Assembly (NCBI GenBank): GCA_050008575.1
Contig: JBEKMJ010000037.1
Location: forward strand, 9,284-73,283
Length of the DNA: 64,000 bases
Source of the DNA: Bog-159 sp050008575
GTDB taxonomy: Bacteria > Acidobacteriota > Terriglobia > Bryobacterales > Bryobacteraceae
Direction of reading: 5' to 3'
A program made the position numbers and the translations under genes. The notes under the pieces are model-generated. The model made no database searches, was not told the origin of the DNA, and saw only the letters and a program-made list of their open reading frames with translations. Of the stretch, positions 17,604 through 27,338 are shown piece by piece (the stretch's first letter is position 1; the number at the start of each line of letters is the position of its first letter).

Positions 17604-18398
17604 ATGCGGCTGTTGTGGCTTGTGCTTGTCGCGGCGAGTTTGGGTTTTGGCCAGCAGCGGGGCATCGTGCTCGCGGATTTGACCTGGGTGGAGGCGGAGA
17701 AGGTGCTGACACCGGAGACCGTGGTCGTGATTCCCATCGGCGCCGAATCGAAAGAACACGGGCCGCACCTGAAGCTGAAGACCGACTATCTGGAAGCGGA
17801 GTATTACAATCGGCAGATCCTGGAACGCGCCGATGTGGTGGTGGCGCCGACGGTCAACTATAGTTTCTACCCCGCTTTCGTGGAGTATCCAGGCTCGACC
17901 TCGCTGCGTTTGGAAACCGCGCGGGACATGCTGGTGGACATCTGCCGCAGTCTGGCGCGCTTCGGCCCGAAGCGGTTCTATGCGCTGAACACGGGCGTTT
18001 CCACGTTGCGTGCGCTGCGGCCCGCCGCCCAGACGCTGGCCGCCGAAGGGATCGTGCTGCGCTACACCGACATTCTCGAGGTCGGGGCCGAGGCTGAGAA
18101 ACGCGTCAAGAAGGAAGAGGGCGGGACGCATGCCGATGAGATTGAGACGTCGCTGATGCTCTATATCGATCCGGCGTCGGTGGATATGCGCAAGGCGGTA
18201 AAGGACTACCACCCTTCGGAGAGCGGCGGGCTGACCCGCGATCCGCGCAAGCCCGGCGCCTATTCCGCCAGCGGGATCTATGGCGACGCCACGCTCGCTA
18301 CGCGGGAAAAGGGCGAGGCCGTGGCTCGCGCGACGGTGGAGGGCATGCTGCGGGAGATCGAGTCGCTGCGGCGCCTGCCCGTCGTTAGTGCGAAGTAG
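17604..18398 (+). CDS. Creatininase-family amidohydrolase, exported
   Basis: A 264-residue protein with a signal peptide (MRLLWLVLVAASLGFGQ). Creatininase metal and catalytic motifs: VIPIGAESKEHGPHLKLKTD (Glu, His, Asp) and GGTHADEIETSLML (His-Ala-Asp-Glu). The start has a GGAGG site 9 bp ahead. The family includes creatininase and formamide hydrolases of cofactor pathways; export here points to a periplasmic amide substrate. It may share a promoter region with the divergent MBL-fold gene. Confidence 0.9.
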   Translation: MRLLWLVLVAASLGFGQQRGIVLADLTWVEAEKVLTPETVVVIPIGAESKEHGPHLKLKTDYLEAEYYNRQILERADVVVAPTVNYSFYPAFVEYPGSTSLRLETARDMLVDICRSLARFGPKRFYALNTGVSTLRALRPAAQTLAAEGIVLRYTDILEVGAEAEKRVKKEEGGTHADEIETSLMLYIDPASVDMRKAVKDYHPSESGGLTRDPRKPGAYSASGIYGDATLATREKGEAVARATVEGMLREIESLRRLPVVSAK

Positions 18399-18406
18399 CG
18401 AAGTGG

Positions 18407-18425
18407 GGCGGCGCCATGCGCCGCC
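18407..18425. repeat. Single palindrome unit GGCGGCGC-CAT-GCGCCGCC
   Basis: A perfect 8-bp stem with a 3-nt loop just after the creatininase stop. The same stem word occurs at 27314-27332. It belongs with the other short-loop palindromes described for this window and could terminate transcription. Confidence 0.6.
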
Positions 18426-18469
18426 ACGGGGTGTGATTTATACTTGTACAAGCACCAAAGGCCTGCCAA

Positions 18470-19012
18470 ATGCAACCACTACAACCCGAACAAGCCATTT
18501 TTCTATTGCAGCAAGCTTTGCCGTCGCTCAAGAACGAGCACCGCGTCACCCGCAAGATTATTGAAGCTGTTCCCGCCGATCAAGGCGATTATCGCCCCGA
18601 CGGGATCTCCAAGAGCGCGCTGGAACTTGCCTGGCACATCGCTTCTGCCGAGAACTTCTTTCTGGACGGGATCGCCGCGGGTGAATTCAACTATAGGGGT
18701 GGCAGCCGGCCGGAACCCATTCGCACGGCGGCCGACGTGGCCGCCTGGTACGGCGACGCGTTCCAAGCTAATTTCGACCGCCTTACGCGCATGTCCAGCG
18801 ATCAGCTCATGAAGGTGGTCGATTTCCGCGGCATGTTCCAGTATCCGGCGGTCATGTATCTGCAATTCGCGCTCAACCACTCGATCCACCATCGCGGTCA
18901 GTTGTCGGTCTACTTGCGGCCGATGGGCGCCAAGGTTCCGTCGATTTACGGCGAGAGCCACGACGACGCACAGGCCCGCGGAAGCGCCCAGGCCCAGGCG
19001 GGAACCGCTTAG
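18470..19012 (+). CDS. DinB-family metalloprotein
   Basis: A 180-residue four-helix DinB/YfiT-like protein. The three metal-ligand histidines are visible: ELAWHIASAENFFLDGI, then NHSIHHRGQLSVYLR. The ending MGAKVPSIYGES is typical. Family members bind a divalent metal and many are thiol-dependent transferases; the partner thiol is unknown. It precedes a small conserved gene by 3 bp, and that gene overlaps the GspL-like gene, so DinB may head the transcript that carries the secretion genes. Confidence 0.88.
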   Translation: MQPLQPEQAIFLLQQALPSLKNEHRVTRKIIEAVPADQGDYRPDGISKSALELAWHIASAENFFLDGIAAGEFNYRGGSRPEPIRTAADVAAWYGDAFQANFDRLTRMSSDQLMKVVDFRGMFQYPAVMYLQFALNHSIHHRGQLSVYLRPMGAKVPSIYGESHDDAQARGSAQAQAGTA

Positions 19013-19015
19013 GCG

Positions 19016-19429
19016 ATGACCGAGCAACAGCTCCGGGAGCAGTTGCGCAAAATCTCCGCTCTGTACGAAGGCGCCACCACCCCCGGAGAGCGTAGCGCAG
19101 CCGCGGCGGCCATCGAGCGGGTGAAGAAAGCGATCGCGGCCATCGGGTATACCGAGCCGCTGCTCGAATACCAGTTCACGCTGCCCGATCTTTGGCAACG
19201 GCGCTTATTTTGGGCGCTCTGCCGCCGCTATGGTTTGGAACCGTTCCGCTACAAGCGGCAACGCCAAACTACGGTGATGGTGCAGGCTCCCAAGACGTTT
19301 GTGGATCGCACTCTCTGGCCGGAATATCGGCAGCTCAGAGACGCGTTGAATCATTACCTGAACCAGGCCACCGACCGCATCATCCGGGAAGAGATCTACG
19401 GTGGCGCCGATGGATTTCAAGCTCGATAG
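19016..19429 (+). CDS. Conserved small protein, DUF2786-like N-terminus
   Basis: A 137-residue soluble protein. Residues 5-45 (REQLRKISALYEGATTPGER and following helix) resemble the DUF2786 helical segment; residues 50-90 hold an aromatic/basic core (LPDLWQRRLFWALCRRYGLE, FRYKRQRQTTVMVQAP); the end is helical (LWPEYRQLRDALNHYLNQAT). No catalytic motif is evident. It starts 3 bp after the DinB stop and ends 20 bp inside the GspL-like gene. Function unknown. Confidence 0.7.
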   Translation: MTEQQLREQLRKISALYEGATTPGERSAAAAAIERVKKAIAAIGYTEPLLEYQFTLPDLWQRRLFWALCRRYGLEPFRYKRQRQTTVMVQAPKTFVDRTLWPEYRQLRDALNHYLNQATDRIIREEIYGGADGFQAR

Positions 19430-20801
19430 GCCCCAACCTCACCCATCCCCCCGTCGTCTTTTCCCCCTTCCCGTGCGTCTCAACGATTTGGGGAATTACT
19501 CTCAGCTCCGGCGGCTGGCAGCCTTTGGCACGGGCGCGGGGATTCAAATCGCCGGCCCCGACCTGGAGGTTGCCATCGCGCGCGTCCGCCCCAATGCGGT
19601 GCAGGTGCTGGCGCGCACCACCATCCCGCGCTTTCGCGAACGTCCCGCCGCGCAATGGGGTGCGGAGTACAGCGCCTTGCTGGGAAAGTTGGGCACGCCG
19701 CATTTAAGCGCTACGGTGCTGCTGCCCAGGCCGGAAGTGATCGTGCGGCAGATTCCTCTGCGCGGCGTCCGGCCGAAGGATCTGGAAGCCGCCATCGCCT
19801 TTCAATTGGATGGGATTAATCCCTACGGCGACCAGGAAGTGCTGTTCGGCTTTACGCCGCTGGGCGAAGGCGGCGTACTGGTGGGCATCGTGCGGCGCGA
19901 GACCGTGGATCGCTACCTGGAACTTTTCACGGAGGCGGGCATCGCCACCGGTTGCTTCACTTTCGTGGCGGCCGCGATTCACGGCGCGATCCGGCTGTCG
20001 GCTCCTCCGCCGCGCGAATTCGTGGCGCTGGGCCATCTGGCGGGCGCCGCGGGCTCCGGCGTGGAGGTCTACGGCGAAAGCCAGGCGCGTCCCGTTTTTT
20101 CCGCGGAGTTCGATTTGCCCGCGGAAAAAGCCGCCGCACTCGCCGCCGCCGAATTGCGCCTGCCGCCCGAAACCGCGCCCATCGCGCTCGAAAGCCTGCT
20201 GCCCTCGCCGCGCGTGAATCCGGTGGAAAACGATCTGGCGCGCAATCCCCTGCCATACGCCGCCGCCCTGGAAAGCGCCTGCCCGCGGCTGGCGCCGCCG
20301 GCTAATCTACTGCCTCCCGAGCGGCGCGAGGCAGCTTCCCACGGTATCTTCATTCCCACCGCGGTGGCGGCGGCGGCACTGCTGATGGTGCTGGGGGCTA
20401 GCCTGGCGTGGCCGGGTTACGAACAGCGCCAATACCTGAAGGGGCTGGACGCCGAGATCGCGCAACTGCGGCCGCAGGCGGCGCGGGCGGCGCTGCTTGA
20501 AGACCAGAATCGCCGCATGCGCGCGCGGGCGCGGCTACTCGCTGAATTCCGGTCCCGCACGCGTGCGGATCTAAACGCCATCGACGAACTGAGCCGGCTG
20601 TTTCCGATGCCGGCGTGGGCCAACACCATGGAGCTATCGCGCGACGGAGCCCTGATCGTGGGCGAGGCCGACCAGGCCGCCCCGCTGATCAAAGTGCTGG
20701 ACGCCTCGCCGCTGTTTCACAATTCCGAATTCAACGGCATCAGCAAAGTGCAAAACGCCGAGGTCTTCCGGCTGCACACCCAGCGGAGGCCCGGCAAATG
20801 A
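19410..20801 (+). CDS. GspL/PilM-PilN-like secretion or pilus assembly protein
   Basis: A 463-residue protein, start taken at ATG 19410 (GTG 19401 also in frame). Residues ~30-190 look like the actin-like cytoplasmic part of PilM/GspL (VIVRQIPLRGVRPKDLEAAI, FQLDGINPYGDQEVLFGF, FTFVAAAIHGAIRL). Near residue 315-335 there is one membrane helix (IFIPTAVAAAALLMVLGASL), followed by a coiled coil and a PilN-like ferredoxin-fold end (LFPMPAWANTMELSRDGALI). The architecture joins PilM and PilN roles in one chain, as in GspL. It overlaps the next gene by ATGA. Confidence 0.75.
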   Translation: MDFKLDRPQPHPSPRRLFPLPVRLNDLGNYSQLRRLAAFGTGAGIQIAGPDLEVAIARVRPNAVQVLARTTIPRFRERPAAQWGAEYSALLGKLGTPHLSATVLLPRPEVIVRQIPLRGVRPKDLEAAIAFQLDGINPYGDQEVLFGFTPLGEGGVLVGIVRRETVDRYLELFTEAGIATGCFTFVAAAIHGAIRLSAPPPREFVALGHLAGAAGSGVEVYGESQARPVFSAEFDLPAEKAAALAAAELRLPPETAPIALESLLPSPRVNPVENDLARNPLPYAAALESACPRLAPPANLLPPERREAASHGIFIPTAVAAAALLMVLGASLAWPGYEQRQYLKGLDAEIAQLRPQAARAALLEDQNRRMRARARLLAEFRSRTRADLNAIDELSRLFPMPAWANTMELSRDGALIVGEADQAAPLIKVLDASPLFHNSEFNGISKVQNAEVFRLHTQRRPGK

Positions 20802-21385
20802 ACACCGGTACGCTGGACCGGCGCACGCTGCTGATTTTAGCGGCGGGAGTGACTGTCGTCCTGGTGCTGCGCTTCGTGGTGATGACGGACAAACGCCCGG
20901 AGTTGGTGGCCGCGTACGATTCGGTCCCGCTGGCCGAGCAGAGGCTGGCGAAACTGCGCGAGACGGCGGCTACCGTGCCGGGTAAAGAGAAGATCGGCAA
21001 GCTTGCGGCCGGCGAGTTGGCCGCGCGGGAAAAAGGCATGATCCTGGCCGACACCGCCGCCCAAGCCCAGGCGCAGTTGCTCGAAATCATCCGCCGCGTG
21101 GGTAAGGACGATGGCATCGACGTGCGCGGCGCCGAGGAGATGAAAGTGCGCCCGCTGGCCGACGATTATGGAGAAGTGGTGGTGACCGTCTCGTTCAATT
21201 GCCGCATCGAGCAATTCATCAATTTCATGTCGGATTTGGCGAACCGGCCCGAGTTGATCGCCACCAGCGACATCCGGGTGGCCGCCAGCAATCCCAAAGA
21301 GAAAACGGTCCTGGTGCGGCTGGGACTATCGGGCGTGGTGCCGCGCAAACTGGTGCCGCAGAAGAAGGGGCCGGCCTCCTTGTGA
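20798..21385 (+). CDS. GspM/PilO-like inner-membrane assembly protein
   Basis: A 195-residue bitopic protein beginning in the ATGA overlap with the upstream gene. Short cytoplasmic N-terminus, one helix (RTLLILAAGVTVVLVLRFVV), a coiled-coil (PLAEQRLAKLRETAAT) and a C-terminal ferredoxin-like domain (YGEVVVTVSFNCRIEQFINF, LVRLGLSGVVPRK). This is the layout of GspM/PilO, which pairs with GspL/PilN. Its stop overlaps the GTG of the next gene. Confidence 0.75.
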   Translation: MNTGTLDRRTLLILAAGVTVVLVLRFVVMTDKRPELVAAYDSVPLAEQRLAKLRETAATVPGKEKIGKLAAGELAAREKGMILADTAAQAQAQLLEIIRRVGKDDGIDVRGAEEMKVRPLADDYGEVVVTVSFNCRIEQFINFMSDLANRPELIATSDIRVAASNPKEKTVLVRLGLSGVVPRKLVPQKKGPASL

Positions 21386-22104
21386 AGCGCAAATTGTTAT
21401 TCGCGAACCTGGCGCTTCTGGCGCTGAGCGTGGCCGGCGGGGTGCATCTGCGCCGCGAATGGATCGCCGCGCGCGCCCGCGAACAAGCCGTGCTCCGCAA
21501 GCGCATCCAGGCTACGCCGCCGCCGCCCATGACGCCGCTGCCCGCCAACGAGCCGGTGAAGGCGGTCGATTATAACGACATCGCGCAGAAGATGCTGTTC
21601 TCCAAAGACCGCAATCCCGTAGTGGTGGTGGAGCCGCCGCCCGCGCCGAAGGCCATACCCATGCCGGCGCTGCCGTTGTTCCACGGCGTACTGGACCTGG
21701 GCGATGGTCCCATTGCCATCATGAGTGAGGGCCCGAAAGGGCCGCATCGCGATTACCAGCCGGGCGACAAGGTGGGAGCGTTCAAGTTGGTGGCGGTGAA
21801 CAACGACGAACTCGTGCTGGAGTGGCAAGGCCAGACCATTACGAAGAAAGTGGATGAGATCCTGGATCGAAGCACGGCCGCGCCGCCGGCGCCTGGCCCG
21901 GCGGCTGCCACTCCAGCCGCGCCGCCGCCGCCGCCGGCGCCCGTGGCTACCGCGGCCGCCAAGCCGGGTGGGGATCTCACCCCGGGCATCAAGGCCTGCC
22001 AGCCGGGAGATACCTCGCCGGCCGGCACCGTCGCCGATGGCATGCGCAAAGTGATCAAGGGGAGCCCTTTCGGTTCCAGATGTTATTGGGAGACTGATAA
22101 ATAA
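21382..22104 (+). CDS. GspC/PilP-like periplasmic linker protein
   Basis: A 240-residue protein starting at GTG 21382 in a GTGA overlap with the preceding stop. It has an N-terminal helix (LLFANLALLALSVAGGVHLR), a Pro-rich spacer, then a small beta domain (FHGVLDLGDGPIAIMSEGPK, YQPGDKVGAFKLVAVNNDEL, VLEWQGQTITKKVDEIL) like the homology region of GspC/PilP that contacts the secretin N0 domain. An Ala/Pro-rich stretch follows, and a final ~40-residue segment (DLTPGIKACQPGDTSPAGTV) with two cysteines that recalls the next gene's product (SPFGSRCYWETD versus TPFGKRTWVRKK). Confidence 0.7.
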   Translation: MKRKLLFANLALLALSVAGGVHLRREWIAARAREQAVLRKRIQATPPPPMTPLPANEPVKAVDYNDIAQKMLFSKDRNPVVVVEPPPAPKAIPMPALPLFHGVLDLGDGPIAIMSEGPKGPHRDYQPGDKVGAFKLVAVNNDELVLEWQGQTITKKVDEILDRSTAAPPAPGPAAATPAAPPPPPAPVATAAAKPGGDLTPGIKACQPGDTSPAGTVADGMRKVIKGSPFGSRCYWETDK

Positions 22105-22148
22105 GACCGCCTGCTCCGCAAGTGGTCGCCAAAAGGAGTAAATCGCGA

Positions 22149-22598
22149 ATGAGAATTTTAATATGTATGGGTATCCTGTCGGGGGTCCTGGCGGCCCAGG
22201 ACTCCACCAAGACCTCGCCGCCCCCGGCGGCCAAGCCGGCCAAGAAGGCGGCCACCTCGACCGGCATACCGAGAGACGCCGTGGAAACTACACCCGGGTT
22301 CTACCGTTGGACCGATAAAGATGGCAAAGTCTGGACCTATCGCCGTACGCCGTTCGGCGTCACGCGGTGGCCCGCGGATTCCGTGGATGCCGTGCAGAGC
22401 GCGGCCGACAAGCGCAGCGCCGAAGGCGAGCGGATCACCGCCGTCCAACAAGGCGACTCCATCCGCTTCGAACAGGGGACTCCCTTCGGCAAGCGCACTT
22501 GGGTCCGCAAGAAGACCGAGTTGAACGAGTCCGAGCAGCGCATTTGGGATGTCCAGCAGAAGAACAGCGCTGCCCGGCGTACTGCGGAAAAGGAGTAG
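22149..22598 (+). CDS. Small exported protein in the secretin operon
   Basis: A 149-residue protein starting at ATG 22149 behind AAGGAG. It has a signal peptide (ILICMGILSGVLAAQ) and a Lys/Pro/Ala spacer, then an imperfect repeat: YRWTDKDGKVWTYRRTPFGV and IRFEQGTPFGKRTWVRKK. The TPFG(V/K)xxW motif also appears at the end of the preceding GspC-like protein. Position between the GspC-like and secretin genes suggests a pilotin-like or accessory role; I know of no named family. Confidence 0.65.
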   Translation: MRILICMGILSGVLAAQDSTKTSPPPAAKPAKKAATSTGIPRDAVETTPGFYRWTDKDGKVWTYRRTPFGVTRWPADSVDAVQSAADKRSAEGERITAVQQGDSIRFEQGTPFGKRTWVRKKTELNESEQRIWDVQQKNSAARRTAEKE

Positions 22599-22601
22599 GT
22601 A

Positions 22602-24983
22602 GTGAGATCCAGCATGAGAAGGCGTGAAAACATCGCGGGTAGTCCACCACGGCGGATACAGGATTTGTCTTGGTGGCACAGGCGGTTCCGCCCGCGGTCC
22701 GCGAGTCGCTGCCGCAGCCTCTTATCGGCAGCTATACTGACGGCGTGCTGCGGAGCCTGGATCGCTTCGGCGCAGCAAACCGCGCCTCCTCCTCCCGCGC
22801 GAACTCCGGCGAATGGCGGGATGCCATCGTCCACGCCATCCCCCGCGCCATCCACCACCGCCCCGCAGACCGGCCCGCGGCGTTCCACCGTTACCGATAC
22901 TGGCGGGTTAATGCTGGAGAACGTGTCCCTGTCGGAACTGATCGACATCGTGGCGCGGCGGCTGAAAATCAACTACCTGCTGGATCCGCACTTCAAGGGA
23001 GGCAGCGTTACCATCCACACTTACGGTGAAATGAAGTCCGCCGACCTGATGCCTCTGCTCGAAACCATCCTGCGCGTGAACGGCGCGGCGCTGGTCAAAG
23101 TCGGCGACCTCTACCGGGTGGTGCCGGTCGAGAAAGTATCCCAGATGCCGCTGCCGCCATCCGTTAACGGCAAGGACTTTCCCGACGACGAGCGCATGGC
23201 CTTGAACCTGGTTTTCCTGAAGTACGCCACCGCCGGCGAGATCTTGAAGCTGATCCAGCCGTTCCTGGGCGAAGGCGCCGCGGCCGCCACATACGACCCG
23301 GCCAATCTCCTGATCCTGCAGGATAACAACCGCAACATGAAGCGCACCATGGATCTGCTGGCGCTTTTCGACAGCGATTCCTTCGTCAGCCAGCGGGTGC
23401 ACCTATACGAGGTCAGCAACGGCCGGCCCACGGATCTGGTGAAGCAACTGGAGTCCGTTTTCAAGGCCGTATCGCTTTCCGACAAGGCCGGCGCGGTGAA
23501 GTTCGTGCCCGTCGATCGCATCAACACGATCGTCGCGGTGGCGCCCAACCCGGGAGTCTTCGAACAGGTGGGACAGTGGCTGAAGAAGCTGGATGTTCCC
23601 GTAAAATCGCCGGCTGGCGCGGTGGATAATTACGTCTACCGGCTGAAGTACGGCCGCGCCGAGACGGTGGCGTTGGCCATCATGGCGTTGTACAGCGGCA
23701 ACCCGCAGGCATTGTTGGCCCTGAGCCAAATGAATAACAACATGATGAGCGGCATGATGAGCAACATCGGCCCGGGCACCGGCGGCATGGGTATGGGAGG
23801 CATGGGCTACGGAGGCGGGAGTTTTGGCGGCGGGGGCTACGGCGGCGGTGGTTATGGCGGCGGGGGCTACGGCGGCGGCGGCACAGGCTACGGCAACACA
23901 GGCGGCAATGGCGGTTACCGTGACAGCGCCATGAACCCCTTCGCCAGCATCATGGGCAGCAATACTGGGACGCAGGCAGGGACGCAGGCTGGCGGGGCGG
24001 CGGGCGCTACCGGAGACCAGACCGGCACGTATCTGACCGGCTCCGGAGCTTCCAATACGCACATGCCGCGCGTCATCCCGAATCCGTTCGACAACACCCT
24101 GCTGGTGCAATCGACCCCGGAGGAATGGGAGCAGATTTCGCGGCTGCTGGTGCAGTTGGATGTGGCGCCGCGGCAGATTCTGGTGGAAGCCAAGATTCTC
24201 GAAGTACAACTGACGGGCGAGCTCCAATATGGCGTACAATCCTACCTGCAAAACAAAGGCACCGCGGTGACCACCGGTCTGACCGGGCCGGGCCAAGCCG
24301 GCGGCTTTCTAGGATCGGCGGTCAATGGCGCGCTGACTCTAACCGGCGGCTTCCTGGTAGGCCACAGCCGGGAATTGCTGGCGCAACTGTCGGCCATGGA
24401 GAGCACCGGCAAGGTCAAAACCATCAACGAGCCGTCGCTGATCGCCACCGACAGCATCCCCGCCGTGATGAATGTGGGCCAGACGGTGCCCACGTTGAGC
24501 TCCACGGTAGCCTCGGGAGTGCAATCCGGCGGCAACACCCTGTTCGCCAACAACGTCTCCAATGTGAGCGCGGGCGTCACTCTGATGGTCATGGCCCGCG
24601 TCAACTCCAGCGGCGTCATCACCATGCTCGTCAACCAGGAAATCAGCACGCCGGGTGCGAATACCATCACCAACATTTCGTCGCCGTCTTTCACCAACCG
24701 CAGCTTCCAGACCCAGATGACGCTGCAGGACGGCGATACGGTGGCCATTGGCGGCTTCATCCAGGAGACCGTCAACGAATCGTCCGGCGGAATTCCGTTC
24801 CTGCAGCGGATTCCGTACCTGGGCGCGGCTTTCGGGTCCAAATCGAAAAGCACGACCCGCGACGAGTTGATCGTCTTCTTCACGCCGCACGTGATCTACG
24901 ACACTTCGTCGATCGCGGAAGCCACCGACGATTTGAAAAACGGGTTGACGCACATGAAGCGGGAGTTGAAGGACGAGCAGTAG
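22602..24983 (+). CDS. gspD: Type II/IV secretin (GspD/PilQ)
   Basis: A 793-residue outer-membrane secretin. The GTG at 22602 is chosen because AAGGAG lies six bases ahead. A signal (LLSAAILTACCGAWIASAQ) leads into an N0 domain (~100-180; VSLSELIDIVARRLKINYLL), N1 and N2 repeats, a striking Gly/Tyr/Met-rich insertion around residues 385-450 (GGGGYGGGGYGGGG type), then N3 (VIPNPFDNTLLVQSTPEEWE) and the secretin barrel with VPTLSSTVASGVQSGG and TMTLQDGDTVAIGGFIQ-like end motifs and the final SKSKSTTRDELIVFFTPHVI. It forms the outer-membrane channel of the assembly encoded just upstream. No ATPase, prepilin or platform gene is adjacent. Confidence 0.92.
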   Translation: MRSSMRRRENIAGSPPRRIQDLSWWHRRFRPRSASRCRSLLSAAILTACCGAWIASAQQTAPPPPARTPANGGMPSSTPSPAPSTTAPQTGPRRSTVTDTGGLMLENVSLSELIDIVARRLKINYLLDPHFKGGSVTIHTYGEMKSADLMPLLETILRVNGAALVKVGDLYRVVPVEKVSQMPLPPSVNGKDFPDDERMALNLVFLKYATAGEILKLIQPFLGEGAAAATYDPANLLILQDNNRNMKRTMDLLALFDSDSFVSQRVHLYEVSNGRPTDLVKQLESVFKAVSLSDKAGAVKFVPVDRINTIVAVAPNPGVFEQVGQWLKKLDVPVKSPAGAVDNYVYRLKYGRAETVALAIMALYSGNPQALLALSQMNNNMMSGMMSNIGPGTGGMGMGGMGYGGGSFGGGGYGGGGYGGGGYGGGGTGYGNTGGNGGYRDSAMNPFASIMGSNTGTQAGTQAGGAAGATGDQTGTYLTGSGASNTHMPRVIPNPFDNTLLVQSTPEEWEQISRLLVQLDVAPRQILVEAKILEVQLTGELQYGVQSYLQNKGTAVTTGLTGPGQAGGFLGSAVNGALTLTGGFLVGHSRELLAQLSAMESTGKVKTINEPSLIATDSIPAVMNVGQTVPTLSSTVASGVQSGGNTLFANNVSNVSAGVTLMVMARVNSSGVITMLVNQEISTPGANTITNISSPSFTNRSFQTQMTLQDGDTVAIGGFIQETVNESSGGIPFLQRIPYLGAAFGSKSKSTTRDELIVFFTPHVIYDTSSIAEATDDLKNGLTHMKRELKDEQ

Positions 24984-24988
24984 CACGT

Positions 24989-25109
24989 GGCGAGCAAAGC
25001 TCGCCTCTGGAGTTCGCACATAATGCATGCCTGAGTGGGGCAGGCTCGCAGCCAGGCTCGCAGCCTGCGCGGGCCTCGCAGGCGCGCTCTTCGGCGAGCG
25101 TAGCTCGCC
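24989..25109. repeat. Cluster of short-loop palindromes after the secretin gene
   Basis: Units: GGCGAGC-AAA-GCTCGCC (24989-25005), an imperfect double GCAGGCTCGCAGCC/AGGCT-CGC-AGCCT near 25040-25066, and GGCGAGC-GTA-GCTCGCC (25093-25109). They separate the secretin operon from the histidine kinase gene. Confidence 0.75.
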
Positions 25110-25172
25110 TTTCGGCCGGCCAAGCACGCCGCCGTCCCCTCAGTCGCGCTAGACTAAAAGCACGCGAGGGCA

Positions 25173-26446
<1,274 letters not shown>

Positions 26447-26450
<4 letters not shown>

Positions 26451-27286
26451 CCGCGCACACGCTGCTGCTGGTGGACGACGATCCCGCCGTACACGAACTG
26501 CTGGCGGCCGTGCTGCGCCGCCCGGACTGGCATATCGAAAGCGCCTACGACGGGTTGGAGGGACTAGCGCGCGCGAAGGCCCGTTCTTACGATCTGGTGC
26601 TGACCGACGTGCGCATGCCGGGCATGGATGGCCTGGAGCTGCTGCATCAAATCCGGGAAATCAGGCCGGAGGCGAAGGTCATGGTGATGACCGCCGACAG
26701 CACCCCCGCCAACATCGTACGCGCCATTCGCGATCAGGCGTTTTCCTATTTCAGCAAGCCGTTCTCGCCCAGCGCGGTGGCCGATATGATCGCCCAGGCC
26801 GTCAATACGGGACACTGGCAGGACGATATCGAAGTGCTCTCGGCGACTCCGCAATGGATCAGCCTGCGGCTGCGCTGCAAGATGGAAACGGCCGACCGGC
26901 TGATGCAGTTCGTGCGCGAAATAGAGATGGACTTTCCGCCGCACGACCGCGAAAACATCGCCGCCGCCTTCCGCGAGCTGCTGATGAACGCCATCGAGCA
27001 CGGCGGCGGATCGGACCCCGACAAGCGCGTGCAGGTGACCTACGTGCGCACCACGCGGGCCATTATCTACCTGATCCAGGACCCCGGCAAAGGCTTCTCG
27101 TTCGACGACATCGCGCATGCCGCCATCGCCAACCCGCCGGGCGAGCCGGCCAAGCACCTGGAGATCCGCGCCGAGCAGGGCGTGCGGCCGGGTGGGTTTG
27201 GGATTCTGCTGACGCGGAATCTGGTAGATGAGCTGATTTATAGCGAGAAGGGCAACGAGGTCTTGTTCATCAAGTACCTGAAGTAG
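26447..27286 (+). CDS. Response regulator fused to a GHKL ATPase domain
   Basis: A 279-residue protein starting in ATGA overlap with the kinase gene. Residues 1-120 are a CheY-like receiver (LLLVDDDPAVHELL, phosphoacceptor Asp54 in VLTDVRMPGMDG, conserved Lys in SYFSKPFSPS). Residues ~140-279 are a HATPase_c domain of the RsbW/anti-sigma type (ENIAAAFRELLMNAIEHGGG as N box, YLIQDPGKGFSF as G1, PGGFGILLTRNLVDEL as G2) without a DNA-binding domain or histidine helix. The output is probably phosphorylation of, or binding to, an anti-anti-sigma-type partner rather than DNA binding. Confidence 0.88.
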
Positions 27287-27313
27287 GGTCCTCACCTTCC
27301 GTGGACGCCTTTT

Positions 27314-27332
27314 GGCGGCGCATGGCGCCGCC
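27314..27332. repeat. Single palindrome unit GGCGGCGC-ATG-GCGCCGCC
   Basis: A perfect 8-bp stem with a 3-nt loop between convergent genes; it has the same stem word as 18407-18425 and a similar imperfect copy near 46331. Probable intergenic palindrome and possible bidirectional terminator. Confidence 0.6.
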
Positions 27333-27338
27333 CTACCC

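Noticed and set aside
23770..23920. Tandem Gly-codon repeat as a DNA repeat element
   Set aside because: It stays in frame and encodes the Gly/Tyr/Met-rich insertion of the secretin; treated as part of the protein.
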